Notes: generated by a model not told the origin, from the sequence alone. Numbered from the stretch's first letter, positions 35,437 through 45,265 are shown. The stretch: DNA of 64,000 nucleotides from Halobellus ruber (GCF_014212355.1 NZ_JACKXD010000002.1:496001-560000), one strand, 5' to 3'. A program made the numbers and translations.

Positions 35437-35876
35437 GCGAGCGGGGTGTCGGTTGCTGTTAGATGTCAATCTCCTACTACTGCGCTTTAATTATGAAAAG
35501 CAATCATACGAGTATAATATCAGACTGGTATCAGTAACGGACGAAAGCAAGGGAATTCGGAGCTACATTCAATACGTCTGAAAGGCCACAAAATTCGATT
35601 TCGAGCTTCGAGGCGAGGCCATTCGCCAAAGATACGAAAATTATGTCATAATATATAATATTACAAGAATAACTCATATTGCTGTTTCTATATTTCGACT
35701 TCGGGGTCCCGGCCCGTCGATATCGAGGTGAAGCGGCTCGAAACGGCGCCGAAAATAACAGGCGTACGTATGTCACGGGGACAGCCGGCAAATCACGCTC
35801 GGCGCCCGGCCAACGAGCAGTCGATACCAACGGAGTACAGCGCTGCAAAACAGTCGTTTGCTATCGAGATAGCGTC
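35437..35876. other. AT-rich gene-free stretch
   Basis: This stretch is far richer in A and T than the flanks, especially 35461-35700, with runs like AATTATGTCATAATATATAA. Six-frame inspection shows only short frames with no family features. It joins the decayed kinase to the IclR-controlled cluster and may be a transfer scar or a leftover from a deleted element. Confidence 0.6.
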
Positions 35877-36650
35877 TCACGAGTACGTCGCCCGGATCCC
35901 GATGATCCGGGCCGTTTCCCGCACCTTCTCCGGGATCTCGCTCCGGTATCGGTCGCCGGTCAACCGCGTCGTGGGGCCGGAGATGCTGATGGCCGCGAGC
36001 ACCTCGTCGTCCGGGCCCAACACCGGGGCGCCGACCGCACGCAGGCCGACGAACCGCTCCTCGTTGTTGAACGCGACCCCCTGGCGCCGGACCGCTTCCA
36101 GTTCCGCCTCCAGACGGTCGCGGTCGGTGTACGTCGACTCCGTGCGCGACGGGAGGTCGAGGTCGTCCAGGATACTCGCGCGTCGGTCCTCCGGGAGGTG
36201 CGCCAGGTACGCCTTCCCGACGGCAGTGGCGTGGAGGTCGACCGTGGTGCCGATGTGGGAGTCCGTCTGGATCCCCCGGGCGGTCTTCGACTGGTAGATG
36301 TACACCCCTCGGCCCATCTCTTCGACCATCACGTACCCGTGTTCGCCGATGGTCGAAACCAGGTCGTCGATCTCCCCCTTCGCAACCTCGTAGAGGTCCT
36401 GCCGGTCCCGGGCCGCGTTCCCCAGGTCCAGGAACTTCAGCCCCAGGTGGTAGCGTTTGTCCTCCTTTGCCACGTATCCGAGCCGGTTGAGCGTTCGGAG
36501 GTGGTTGTAGACGGTACTTTTCGAGAGATCGAGCCCGGTTGCGATCTCGGTCACGTTCGCCCCCGACTGCTCTTTGAGGTACGAGAGGATCGCGAACGAG
36601 GTCTCGGTCGCCCCGACGGTCCCGGGTTCGGGTCCCTGGTTTCCGGCCAT
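35877..36650 (-). CDS. IclR-family transcriptional regulator
   Basis: A 257-residue regulator. The N-terminal winged HTH (SFAILSYLKEQSGANVTEIA to STVYNHLRTLNRLGYV) is followed by the IclR effector domain with VDLHATAVGKAYLAHLPED and ISISGP. IclR regulators usually bind a metabolite of the pathway they control. It is upstream of and on the same strand as the BCCT carrier, and is the likely regulator of the island. The ATG at 36650 or 36659 can serve; a TATA-like TTATTAC is about 25 bp upstream. Confidence 0.92.
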   Translation of the reverse strand: MAGNQGPEPGTVGATETSFAILSYLKEQSGANVTEIATGLDLSKSTVYNHLRTLNRLGYVAKEDKRYHLGLKFLDLGNAARDRQDLYEVAKGEIDDLVSTIGEHGYVMVEEMGRGVYIYQSKTARGIQTDSHIGTTVDLHATAVGKAYLAHLPEDRRASILDDLDLPSRTESTYTDRDRLEAELEAVRRQGVAFNNEERFVGLRAVGAPVLGPDDEVLAAISISGPTTRLTGDRYRSEIPEKVRETARIIGIRATYS

Positions 36651-36780
36651 ACCCGGCATACACGGAGTATTGTAATAAGAGTTGGCTCCTGTTCGGCATC
36701 GCTGTAATACCGCTTTCCAGAACCGTAACCACGGAGGGGAGCCACGGACGAAGACGGCCTTCGAAGCGAAAGCGCGCCGT

Positions 36781-38439
36781 TCAGTCGTCGTCCTGCGCCC
36801 CGGCCGCGACGTCGTCGACCGGCGACTTCGACGTCGTCTTCTTGGGGCTCCGGAACCACGACCGGTCGCCGTCGAACAGAACGTGACCGTGGTCGTCGCT
36901 GAGCTGCCGGAGGAAGAAGAACAGCGAGAGGACACAGACGATGGCGAACGGCGCGCCGGTGATGATCACCGACGACCGGAGCGCGCTCGCACCGCCGAGC
37001 ACGACCAGGATCGACGCGATGAGCCCCTGCAGGACGCCCCAGAACACGCGGTTGACGCTCGAAGGGTTCTCCTTGCCGCCGGTGGTCAGCATCGCGACCG
37101 CGAGCGTGGAGGAGTCCGCCGACGTGGCGAAGAAGGTGACCACCAGAATGAGGAACAGCGGCTGCCACAGCGCGCCCAGCGGCAGCGCCCCGAACAGCGC
37201 GTAGCCGGCGACGCCGTTCCCGAACTCGCCGACCGCACCCAGGATGTCGGAGACGCCCGCGAACTGCATCCACATCGAGGTGCCGCCGACGACGGTAAAC
37301 CACACGACCGAGACGGTAGTCATCGTGATGAGGGCGGTGAAAAGCACCTCGCGGATCGTCCGGCCCTTGGAGATGCGGGCGAGGAACAGGCCGACGAAGG
37401 GAGCCCACGCGATCCACCACGACCAGTAGAACACCGTCCAGAACGACGTCCACCCGGTGCCGCCCTCGACGCCGGTCCCGGTGAACAGGCTCATACTGAA
37501 GAAGTTCTGCACGTAGGTCCCGACCGCAAGCGCCCCCGTGTTCAGGACGCTCAGCGCCGAGATGTTGCTCATCACCATCCCGCCGACGAGCGTCGCCGCC
37601 AGGAGGATCCCCATCATCACGATGTTGAAGTCAGAGAGCCGCCGGATGCCGCGGTCGATCCCGGCCACGAGCGAGAGCGTGAAGATGATCGTGATCCCCG
37701 TGATCGCAAGCAGGGTCTCGAAGTTCCCGAACTGGATCCCCGTCCGGTAGGTGATCCCGGTGAGGATCTGCGTCGCGATGAACCCCAACCCGGTCGCGAT
37801 GCCGCCGAGGGTGGCGACCACCGCCAGCGTGTCGATCGTCTTCCCGATCACGCCGTCGAGGCCGTCCTTCCCCAGAACCGGGACCAGCACCGTCGACGTC
37901 CGGAACGGGGCGTCCATCTTGTAGGCGTAGTACGCCACCGGGATCCCGATCGCGAGGTAGCCGCCCCACGCGGAGACCCCGTAATGGAAGATCGAGTACG
38001 CGAGCGCCGGCACCATCGCGCTCTCGGTCCCGGCTTCGGCGCTCCCCGCGAACAGCGGCGGGACCGAACTGAAGTGTGTCAGCGCCTCGACCGGGCCGAA
38101 GAACACGATCCCCGCCGACAACCCTGCCGAGAAGAACATCGTGAGATACGAGAAGTTGCTGTACTCGGGGTCGCCCTCGCCGAGTTTGATCCGGCCGTAG
38201 GGGCTGACCATCAGGTAGACGCAGATCGCGAGCATCAGGAACATTGCGAGCAGGTACATCCACGCCAACCCCTCCCCGAACACGGAGAACGCGGTCGTTA
38301 TTTGACTCGACACCCAGTCGGTTCTGAACGCCGCAAGTCCGATGAAGACGAACGTGACCAAGGCCCCGAGCGCGAACGGGATCGGGTCGATTTCGTCGAC
38401 GAAGTTTGCGAGCGCTCCTTGATCGCTAGCTTGAGCCAT
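36781..38439 (-). CDS. BCCT-family betaine/carnitine/choline transporter
   Basis: A 552-residue, 12-span secondary transporter. The BCCT signature FYWSWWIAWAPFVGLFLARI with SKGRT is complete, and the aromatic residues of the substrate box are kept. It imports quaternary-ammonium or N-methylated compounds with sodium or protons. The C-terminal tail is short and acidic. It shares a promoter region with the divergent M19 dipeptidase gene, so the imported compound is probably the substrate of the adjacent genes. Confidence 0.95.
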   Translation of the reverse strand: MAQASDQGALANFVDEIDPIPFALGALVTFVFIGLAAFRTDWVSSQITTAFSVFGEGLAWMYLLAMFLMLAICVYLMVSPYGRIKLGEGDPEYSNFSYLTMFFSAGLSAGIVFFGPVEALTHFSSVPPLFAGSAEAGTESAMVPALAYSIFHYGVSAWGGYLAIGIPVAYYAYKMDAPFRTSTVLVPVLGKDGLDGVIGKTIDTLAVVATLGGIATGLGFIATQILTGITYRTGIQFGNFETLLAITGITIIFTLSLVAGIDRGIRRLSDFNIVMMGILLAATLVGGMVMSNISALSVLNTGALAVGTYVQNFFSMSLFTGTGVEGGTGWTSFWTVFYWSWWIAWAPFVGLFLARISKGRTIREVLFTALITMTTVSVVWFTVVGGTSMWMQFAGVSDILGAVGEFGNGVAGYALFGALPLGALWQPLFLILVVTFFATSADSSTLAVAMLTTGGKENPSSVNRVFWGVLQGLIASILVVLGGASALRSSVIITGAPFAIVCVLSLFFFLRQLSDDHGHVLFDGDRSWFRSPKKTTSKSPVDDVAAGAQDDD

Positions 38440-38556
38440 ACTAAACTCTACCGAGTACGTTTTGCTACTAACATATATATGTTTCCCTGGTCTCATTCGG
38501 GACTACGGCCGCCCGTGTTACCGAATTTTTATATAGTAGTTCTCCCACCTCGGAGT
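38440..38556. promoter_or_regulatory. Divergent promoter region of BCCT and dipeptidase genes
   Basis: On the minus strand ATATATAT lies about 30-40 bp before the BCCT start, inside the perfect palindrome AACATATATATGTT (38470-38483). On the plus strand TTTTTATATAG (38526-38536) lies ~25 bp before the dipeptidase start. The palindrome is a candidate IclR operator. Confidence 0.5.
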
Positions 38557-39690
38557 ATGTCCCCGGAGCAACCGATCTTCGACTACACCTCGTCGGCCCC
38601 GTGGGAACAGGTCATCCGCGCTTACGGCTCCGCCGAGGCGCTCAACGGCGCGGTTCGGGAGTTGGTCGCCGAGGGGAACACGAAAGCGCAGGCCTGGGAG
38701 GCGATCTGGGACCACGAGGTCCGCCGGTTCGAGCGCGACCCCGAGTTCCGGTCGTCGGTCCGGGACATCTACGCCGCGGCCGGCGTGAACCTCCTCAGCG
38801 TCACCCCCTGGACCCACGACGACGTCCCCGAGCGGACCGGCCAGCGGCGCGACCTCGCCCGGTGGCAGTCCCGCTTCGACGCGGCCGAGTGGCTGCGGAA
38901 GGTCACCTCGCCCGCGGAGGCCCGCCGGGTCGCCGCCGACGGCGACGTGGGGATCGTGCTGAACACCCAGAACCTCGGTGCCGCCATCGACGGGTCGCTC
39001 GACCGGATCGACACCCTGTACAACGAGGGTGTCAGGCTGTTTCAGCTCACGTACAACTACCAGAACCTGCTCGGCACTGGCTGTAACGACCCCTCGGCTG
39101 GGGGCCTCTCCACGTTCGGGCGTGCGGCCGTCGACCGCGTGAACGACCTCGGCGGGGTCGTGGACGTGTCCCACTGCGGGCGACAGACCACCCTCGATGC
39201 GATCGAGTACTCCGACGACCCCGTGGCTGTGACCCACGCCACGTGCCAGGCGGTGGACTACCACTACCGCGGGAAGTCCGACGCCGAGCTCGAAGCCCTC
39301 GCGGACGGGGACGGCTATCTGGGGATCGTGAGCCTTCCGTGGTTCATCGCGCCGGGCGCGGACGATCCCGGCCTCGACGTTCTGCTCGACCACCTCGAGC
39401 ACGCCGCGTCGATCGTCGGCCACGATCGGATCGGGCTCGGAACCGACTTCTTCCCCGCGGACACCCGGTTTCCCCGGGAGCTACTGGCGTATTACAAACA
39501 GCACATCATCGAACTCGGGTTCGATCGCGAGGCGGTCGAGGCCCGGGAGATCGCCGCCGGACTCGGGGAGTTCACCACCTACGAGGAGTGGCCCGCGGTC
39601 CGACGGGCGATAGAGGATCGGTTCCCCCTCGAAACGGCCGAGGGTATCCTCGGCGAGAACTTCCTCCGCTTCTGGGGGCGTGCGGTGTAG
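38557..39690 (+). CDS. Membrane dipeptidase-type hydrolase (peptidase family M19)
   Basis: A 377-residue TIM-barrel amidohydrolase of the renal-dipeptidase family. It has the late metal-site motifs VVDVSHCGRQT and VAVTHATCQAVD, and IGLGTDFF. The usual N-terminal HxD (metal ligands) is not obvious, so hydrolysis of classical dipeptides is doubtful. In Pseudomonas an M19 homologue lies beside dimethylglycine catabolism genes, which suits a role here in an N-methyl-amine pathway. The first gene of the divergent catabolic run. Confidence 0.85.
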   Translation: MSPEQPIFDYTSSAPWEQVIRAYGSAEALNGAVRELVAEGNTKAQAWEAIWDHEVRRFERDPEFRSSVRDIYAAAGVNLLSVTPWTHDDVPERTGQRRDLARWQSRFDAAEWLRKVTSPAEARRVAADGDVGIVLNTQNLGAAIDGSLDRIDTLYNEGVRLFQLTYNYQNLLGTGCNDPSAGGLSTFGRAAVDRVNDLGGVVDVSHCGRQTTLDAIEYSDDPVAVTHATCQAVDYHYRGKSDAELEALADGDGYLGIVSLPWFIAPGADDPGLDVLLDHLEHAASIVGHDRIGLGTDFFPADTRFPRELLAYYKQHIIELGFDREAVEAREIAAGLGEFTTYEEWPAVRRAIEDRFPLETAEGILGENFLRFWGRAV

Positions 39691-39737
39691 TCGGCGTCGG
39701 AACTCGCGGGAACCTACATAATCTATTGCGCTTTACC

Positions 39738-39748
39738 GAAGATTTTAA
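39738..39748 (+). promoter_or_regulatory. TATA element of the 573-residue protein gene
   Basis: ATTTTAATTAG is about 27-30 bp before the ATG at 39775, which suits a leaderless mRNA. The gap after the dipeptidase gene is 84 bp, so this gene probably has its own promoter besides read-through. Confidence 0.45.
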
Positions 39749-39774
39749 TTAGAGTGGCAAAGTCGCATCCGGTA

Positions 39775-41493
39775 ATGGCTACCAATCGGGATCCGGAGAG
39801 ATACGACCCGAACCGGCTTCGCGACCCCGCGGAGCTGATGCAGCCGGGGCGGTTGGCCTCGCTGAAGCAGACCCGGTTGAGCTTCGCCCGGCTGCTGATG
39901 GACAAGATGGTCGACGAGGAGTGGGACGTCCGCCCGACCCGGATGGATCTGGACGAAAACGGCGTCGGCCGCGTTGTCTACACCATCGAAACCCCCGACC
40001 GGCTGTTCTCCTTCGGCGTCTTCTCGCACGCCTCCGGCGAGGAGGCCAACACCGACCGCATCATCGCCGAGGACTGGGATATGTGGGGGTTCCTGTGTGA
40101 GGGGCGGGCCACGCCCGAACTGATGGATGCCCAGTACGAACAGCTCCCCCACGTCCGGGAGGGACGGGCCACCGCCGACATCCTGATCTGGACCCGGGCG
40201 AACCGGAGTTCCCGCTTCTTCGGCCACGTCGTCGACGCGCTGGCCGAGGGCCACCAACCCGACGTGGACTTCTGCGCCCGCGGCGGCTACCTGATGCGCT
40301 CGTCGGGCTACTACGGCAACGGCCTCAACGGGACGAAGGAGTTCAAGTCGATGGACGGCGATCACCCGCTGAAGAAACCGTACTTCGCCCAGATGCTCAC
40401 CGTGTGGCTGCTCCGGGTCTTCAGTTACGACCTCGCCGACCACGTCGCCGCCGCCAGGAGCGACGACGCGGTCACGCTGGATCACGACATCAAGCGGTAC
40501 CTCGGCACGGGCAACTCCTCGGGGATCGGGATCGTCCACTACCTGATCAACCACCCCCAGCTCCTCCACTCGTGGCTCCGCGCCCGGGAGGTCGCCTTAG
40601 CGCGGGCCGAGACCATCGACCCGACCCCCGAGGAGGTCGACCGGTTCCGGACCGTCCTCCGGCGCGCCGAACAGTGGTTCACCGACGACGAGTGCGACAC
40701 CAAGGACTACTTCCTCTCGAAGGACGAGATCGCCGCCGGGCTGGAACGGACCGAACGCCGGATGGACGAACTCCGCGGGGACCCGGGCGGGGAACCCCTG
40801 TGGACGCGGCTCTGTGCGTGGGCCGGCGACGAACTCGAAGCCGAGACCGAGGAGCTGGTCCACTCGCTGCTCCTCGACGTCTACCCCGAGGCGTGTGCGG
40901 GCTTGGAGGAGTCGATGACAGTCTCCGAGCGCAGCGACGTGGTCCCGGAGATGACCCTCGAAACGTTGGAATCGATCGTCACCACGGACTACCAGTGGGC
41001 GCTCGACATCAACTTCGACGCCCCCGGCGCCGAGCGGTACTTCTGGTACCGGTCGATCGACAGCGAGGAGCCGCGGCTCGGGATCAGGGGCGAACACGAG
41101 TACGAGGAGTACGGCTTCCCCATCGACGTCGCCCGGCAGGTCCAGGCGCTCCACGTCGACCTCGGGGCCTGGGACGGCACCGGAACGGTGGCGGCGTTCC
41201 TGTTCGAGCACCCCGAACACCGGAGCATCGTCGAGCGGATCCAGACCGTCCGCGACCTCCGGTACGCGGAGATCCGTGCGAACCCGCTCGACGCCGATTT
41301 CGTCCCGCTATCGTTCATCTCGTGTCTCAAGGCTATCTGGGGGATCCAGAAGGCCCACCCCAAATCGCAGGGCTGGGTCCGGGGGACGTTCTATCAGGGG
41401 GCGCCGCTGCCGGAGGACCTCCGGAACGGCGCCGACAACTACTGGCTGTACCCCTCGAAGCCGCAGCGGACCGAAGCCCGGAGGGAGCAGTGA
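39775..41493 (+). CDS. Unrecognised conserved-looking protein of the catabolic island
   Basis: A 572-residue acidic soluble protein (no signal or span) starting MATNRDPERYDPNRLRDPAE. I do not recognise its family. Notable segments are FSHASGEEANTDRIIAEDWD, GYLMRSSGYYGNGLNG and GIGIVHYLINHPQLLHSWLR, with the C-terminal ANPLDADFVPLSFISCLKAI. Codon use and acidity fit the genome. Its stop overlaps the next start (GTGA), so it is co-expressed with the Ldh2/DUF3726-like protein and probably works with it. It is likely an enzyme, but no cofactor motif is secure. Confidence 0.8.
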   Translation: MATNRDPERYDPNRLRDPAELMQPGRLASLKQTRLSFARLLMDKMVDEEWDVRPTRMDLDENGVGRVVYTIETPDRLFSFGVFSHASGEEANTDRIIAEDWDMWGFLCEGRATPELMDAQYEQLPHVREGRATADILIWTRANRSSRFFGHVVDALAEGHQPDVDFCARGGYLMRSSGYYGNGLNGTKEFKSMDGDHPLKKPYFAQMLTVWLLRVFSYDLADHVAAARSDDAVTLDHDIKRYLGTGNSSGIGIVHYLINHPQLLHSWLRAREVALARAETIDPTPEEVDRFRTVLRRAEQWFTDDECDTKDYFLSKDEIAAGLERTERRMDELRGDPGGEPLWTRLCAWAGDELEAETEELVHSLLLDVYPEACAGLEESMTVSERSDVVPEMTLETLESIVTTDYQWALDINFDAPGAERYFWYRSIDSEEPRLGIRGEHEYEEYGFPIDVARQVQALHVDLGAWDGTGTVAAFLFEHPEHRSIVERIQTVRDLRYAEIRANPLDADFVPLSFISCLKAIWGIQKAHPKSQGWVRGTFYQGAPLPEDLRNGADNYWLYPSKPQRTEARREQ

Positions 41494-42446
41494 TCCGGCT
41501 CGCCGTCCGCGAGGTGCTTGAACTGGCCGAGCGGTGCTTCGTCGCCGCGGGGTTCGACGAGGGACCGGCCCGGGCGGCCGCGGAGTCGGTCTGGTGGACC
41601 GAGTTGTACCGCGGGTCGGGGTTGACGACGCTGCACGCTCTCCTCTCGGACCTCCCCGAGTGGGATCCCAACGCACTGACGATCGCCGACCGGAGCGCGT
41701 TCGTGTCGGTGATCGACGGATCGACCCAGCCGAGCCTGGTCGCGAGTACGCCCGCGGTCGACCTGGCGTGTGCCGGGGCGAGTCGACACGGCGTCGGGGT
41801 CGTCCACGTCGGGACGGATCCGGAAGACGAGACCGCCCCGACACTGGGCCACGCCGCCTACGCGGCTGCCGAACGCGGGCTGCTGTCGGTCGTGCTGGCC
41901 ACCGGCGGTGACGGACGGCCGCGGACGATCCTCGGCCGACCTGACGATCCTCACCCGGTTCTGGCGGAACGCGAACTCGACTCCCCCTCGGCCGGCCACG
42001 CCGAACTGTCCGCTGTGATCGGCCGCGGCGCCTACGACCGCCGGGACAACCCGTTGACGCAGGCGTTCTTCACCGGAGCCCCCGAAACGGAGTACGGCAC
42101 TGCGGGCGAACGGCTTCTCAACCGGCTGTTGCAGCAGTCGACGGCGCCGTCGGGGGGCGAAGCCGACGTCGATCAGGGGTTCACGTTGCTCTGTCTCGAC
42201 CCCGACCACTCCCGTCACTCCGGCGACCTGCGCCGTGTCGTAGACCGGTTCGTCGACGAACGCACGGCGGCCCTCACCCGGACGTTCCGGCCGGCGGAGA
42301 TCAGCGACCGGGCGGGAGCGGCCCTCAACGAGGGCGTCGCAATCGAGGAGGCTGTCTGGCGCGACATCTTCGATCGGAGCAGCGAGGTCCTCGCCCCCGA
42401 GTTCGAGGGATCGTACCGCGGTGCGGGCTTCAACATCAACGAGTAG
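41490..42446 (+). CDS. DUF3726 / Ldh2-like protein
   Basis: A 318-residue protein with a GTG start that overlaps the stop of the preceding gene by four bases. It begins VIRLAVREVLELAERCFVAA, and AARAGA-type helices with ESVWWTELYRGSGL and RRVVDRFVDERTAAL follow. The N-terminus resembles malate/L-lactate dehydrogenase-like (Ldh2) proteins and DUF3726; the Ldh2 NAD(P) site is not clear. It is presumably a partner of the 573-residue protein in the same pathway. Assignment is from memory of these families. Confidence 0.65.
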   Translation: MIRLAVREVLELAERCFVAAGFDEGPARAAAESVWWTELYRGSGLTTLHALLSDLPEWDPNALTIADRSAFVSVIDGSTQPSLVASTPAVDLACAGASRHGVGVVHVGTDPEDETAPTLGHAAYAAAERGLLSVVLATGGDGRPRTILGRPDDPHPVLAERELDSPSAGHAELSAVIGRGAYDRRDNPLTQAFFTGAPETEYGTAGERLLNRLLQQSTAPSGGEADVDQGFTLLCLDPDHSRHSGDLRRVVDRFVDERTAALTRTFRPAEISDRAGAALNEGVAIEEAVWRDIFDRSSEVLAPEFEGSYRGAGFNINE

Positions 42447-42690
42447 AACGGGGACGCCTCCGGGAGTGTCGTCCGGACTACCGAAATTTTTACCACGCGG
42501 TGTGCGGTACGCTTCTCCAACGTCGGCGCAGCCGCCGGTCCGCCGTGAGTCCCGGATCGGCCGGGGAGGATGCGGCCCCGTATGTCGATGGCTCGTCCGC
42601 TCACGTCCCGTCCCGACTGCCGAGCGTCCCGGCGTCGGGGGTCGATGCGGCGGGCACGCGGACCGGACGCGCGACCGACAGGACACACGA

Positions 42691-44139
42691 ATGACAGACA
42701 CACAGTTTCAGTACATCGACGGCGAGTGGCGCGACGGCGACAGCGACGACGAACTGGTCATCCGCGATCCGGCCGACCCGGACGATCCCATCGTCTCGTT
42801 TTCCGGCGCCAGCCGGTCGCAGGCGGCGGCCGCAATCGGAGCCGCCGACGCCGCAAGCGAGACCTGGGGGGCGACGACGCCCGACGAGCGCGACGCGGTG
42901 ATGTACGCGGTCGCAGATCGGATCGACGACCACCACGAGGAACTGGCGGAGACGCTCACCCGCGAGGAGGGCAAACCGATCTCCTCCAGCCGCGCGGAGG
43001 TCGGGCGGGCGGCGGAGCTGTTCCGCTTTTTCGCGAGTTTCGCACGGACGGCGGCGGGCGACACCCTGCCCTCCACCGACCCCGAGACGGTCACCTACAC
43101 CGTTCGGGAGCCGCTGGGGACTGTCGCCTTGGTCACCCCGTGGAACTTCCCGATCGCGACCCCGACCTGGAAGCTCGCGGCGGCAATCGCCACGGGCAAC
43201 ACCGTCGTGTTCAAACCGTCCTCGGAGACGCCGATGATCGCGCGGGCGTTAGTCGAACACCTGGAGGCCGCGGGGCTCCCCGAGGGCGTCGTGAACCTCG
43301 TCGTCGGGTCGGGATCGACGATCGGCGACGGGATCCTCACCGACGGCCGGATCGACGCCGTCTCCTTCACCGGCTCCACCGACGTCGGGCGCCACATCGC
43401 GGGCACAGTCGCCGAGCGCGGGATCCCGATCCAGACGGAGATGGGCGGCAAGAACCCGCAGGTGGTGCTGCCGGACGCGGACGTCGAGACGGCCGCCGAC
43501 GCGGCCGCCGCCGGCGCGTTCGGGCTGACGGGCCAGGCGTGTACGGCGACGAGCCGGCTCATCGTCCACGAGGACGTCGCCGACGAGGTGACCGCGGCCG
43601 TGGTCGAACGCGCCGAGGACATCGAGACCGGGCCGGGAATGTCGGACCCGGATATGGGACCGGCGGTCTCCGCGGGCCAAGACGAGACCAACTTCCGGTA
43701 CATCGACGTCGCGGAGTCCGAGGGCGCGACGCTCCTGACCGGTGGCGGCCGACCCGCCGGTACCGACTCCGGGTACTTCGTGGAGCCGACGGTGTTCGCC
43801 GACGTAGAATCGGAAATGCGGATCGCTCAGGAGGAGGTCTTCGGACCGGTGCTGTCGATCCTGACGGTGTCGGACTTCGAGGAGGCGCTCGACGTCGCCA
43901 ACGACGTGGAGTACGGGCTGTCCGCCAGCCTCTTTACGGGCGATATGGCGTCGGCACGGCGGTTCACCGAGGGGATCGAGGCCGGCGTGGTCAAGATCAA
44001 CGGCACCACCACCGGATCGCAGATCCAGATGCCGTTCGGCGGGATGAAGGCGTCCTCTTCGGAGACCCAGAAGGAACTCGGCCACCGCGCCTACGAGTTT
44101 TACACCCACGAGAAGGCGATCTACCGGACCGACCCGTGA
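42691..44139 (+). CDS. NAD(P)-dependent aldehyde dehydrogenase
   Basis: A 482-residue enzyme of the succinate-semialdehyde/betaine-aldehyde type. VTPWNFPIATPTWKLAAAI is the NAD-binding region; FTGSTDVGRHI, the catalytic glutamate in EMGGKNPQVV and the nucleophile C in GQACTATSRL are present, as is EEVFGPV. It would oxidise an aldehyde made from the imported compound to its acid. It has its own leader of about 200 bp, with a TATA-like TTTTTACC near 42486-42493. Confidence 0.95.
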   Translation: MTDTQFQYIDGEWRDGDSDDELVIRDPADPDDPIVSFSGASRSQAAAAIGAADAASETWGATTPDERDAVMYAVADRIDDHHEELAETLTREEGKPISSSRAEVGRAAELFRFFASFARTAAGDTLPSTDPETVTYTVREPLGTVALVTPWNFPIATPTWKLAAAIATGNTVVFKPSSETPMIARALVEHLEAAGLPEGVVNLVVGSGSTIGDGILTDGRIDAVSFTGSTDVGRHIAGTVAERGIPIQTEMGGKNPQVVLPDADVETAADAAAAGAFGLTGQACTATSRLIVHEDVADEVTAAVVERAEDIETGPGMSDPDMGPAVSAGQDETNFRYIDVAESEGATLLTGGGRPAGTDSGYFVEPTVFADVESEMRIAQEEVFGPVLSILTVSDFEEALDVANDVEYGLSASLFTGDMASARRFTEGIEAGVVKINGTTTGSQIQMPFGGMKASSSETQKELGHRAYEFYTHEKAIYRTDP

Positions 44140-44206
44140 CGCCGCAACGGCACGGCGTTCCCCCGTCGACCCACCACCAACAGCCCCATATGACCTCCCA
44201 GAACGT

Positions 44207-45211
44207 ATGAGTCAGCGTCTCGGAGGGGCCGGAACCGAACTGTACTCGAAGCGTGACGTCGAGCGACACCTGCAACTGCCGGCGGCCCTCGACGTCGTCG
44301 AGACGACCTACGTCGAAGGAGCGCGCGGGCGGGTTCTCAACCCCGCGAAGTCGACGATGCACCTCGGCGACGACGGCGAGTGGCCGGGGAGGGACGCCTT
44401 CTCGATCGGAATGCCGGCGTACGTCGACTGGCTCGACGTCGCCGGGATGAAGTGGGCGGTCGCGACCTGGGACACGGACACCGAGCCGCCGATCAGCTCG
44501 CAGATCCTGCTTTTCGACCTCCAGCGGGGGGAGTTCACCGCGATCCTGGAAGGGATGCACATCACGGGCGTCCGAACCGCACTCCAGTCCGTGGTCGGAC
44601 TGCGACACCTGCTCGCGGAGCCGCCGGAATCGATCGGCGTCTTCGGCGCCGGGTTCCAGGCACGGTTCCAACTCCGGGTGATCGACCACCTGGTCGACGT
44701 CGGACGCTTCCGACTGTACGACGTCTCCGAAGGGCGTGCGGCCGACCTCGCGGCCGACCTCGGACCGGGAATGGCCGCCGACGTCGTCACCGCGGACAGC
44801 CCACAGGCGGCCGCCGACGCCGACGTCGTGGTGACGGTCACCGACTCGAAGACGCCGGTGGTCGAGGAGTCGTGGCTGGGGTCGGGCGGACTGGTGATCG
44901 CGCTCGGCTCCTACCGGGAACTCACCGACGGGACCGTGCTCGGCGCCGACCGGATCGTCGTCGACCACACCGAGCAGTGTCTCCAGCGCGGCGCGCTGTC
45001 GGATCTGGCGAACCGAGGGGAGGTGACGGCGGCGGAGTTGGATTCGACCATCGGGGCGGTCCTGAACGGCGACAACGACTCCCACGCCGGTCCGGACGAG
45101 CGCGTGGTCTTCGTGCCCATCGGGCTCGGCTCCCTTGACGTCGCGCTCGCGGAACACCTCCGAACGAACGGGATGGGCGGGGGCGCCGTCCGGACGTTCG
45201 ACTTCGGGTGA
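44207..45211 (+). CDS. Ornithine cyclodeaminase/mu-crystallin family protein (first copy)
   Basis: A 334-residue protein. The N-terminal dimer domain is followed by a Rossmann NAD(P)-binding region (IGVFGAGFQARFQLRVIDHL) with VVVTVTDSKTPVVEE. MHITGVRTALQSV and the D in DHTEQC match the substrate region. Family members include ornithine cyclodeaminase, alanine dehydrogenase and ketimine reductases. A second, less similar copy lies 1.3 kb away. It would reduce an imine or remove ammonia. Confidence 0.92.
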   Translation: MSQRLGGAGTELYSKRDVERHLQLPAALDVVETTYVEGARGRVLNPAKSTMHLGDDGEWPGRDAFSIGMPAYVDWLDVAGMKWAVATWDTDTEPPISSQILLFDLQRGEFTAILEGMHITGVRTALQSVVGLRHLLAEPPESIGVFGAGFQARFQLRVIDHLVDVGRFRLYDVSEGRAADLAADLGPGMAADVVTADSPQAAADADVVVTVTDSKTPVVEESWLGSGGLVIALGSYRELTDGTVLGADRIVVDHTEQCLQRGALSDLANRGEVTAAELDSTIGAVLNGDNDSHAGPDERVVFVPIGLGSLDVALAEHLRTNGMGGGAVRTFDFG

Positions 45212-45265
45212 TCGCGGGTCCGTCGCTCGCGCATTATTTCGACCGTCGCCGCCGTTGATTCAACC

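Noticed and set aside
35531-35848. A 105-residue minus-strand frame in the AT-rich gap next to IclR.
   Set aside because: Its composition follows the local AT content, and no motif is present.
38557-39690. Calling the M19 protein a true membrane dipeptidase.
   Set aside because: The N-terminal HxD metal motif is not evident and there is no signal or anchor; only the family fold is claimed.
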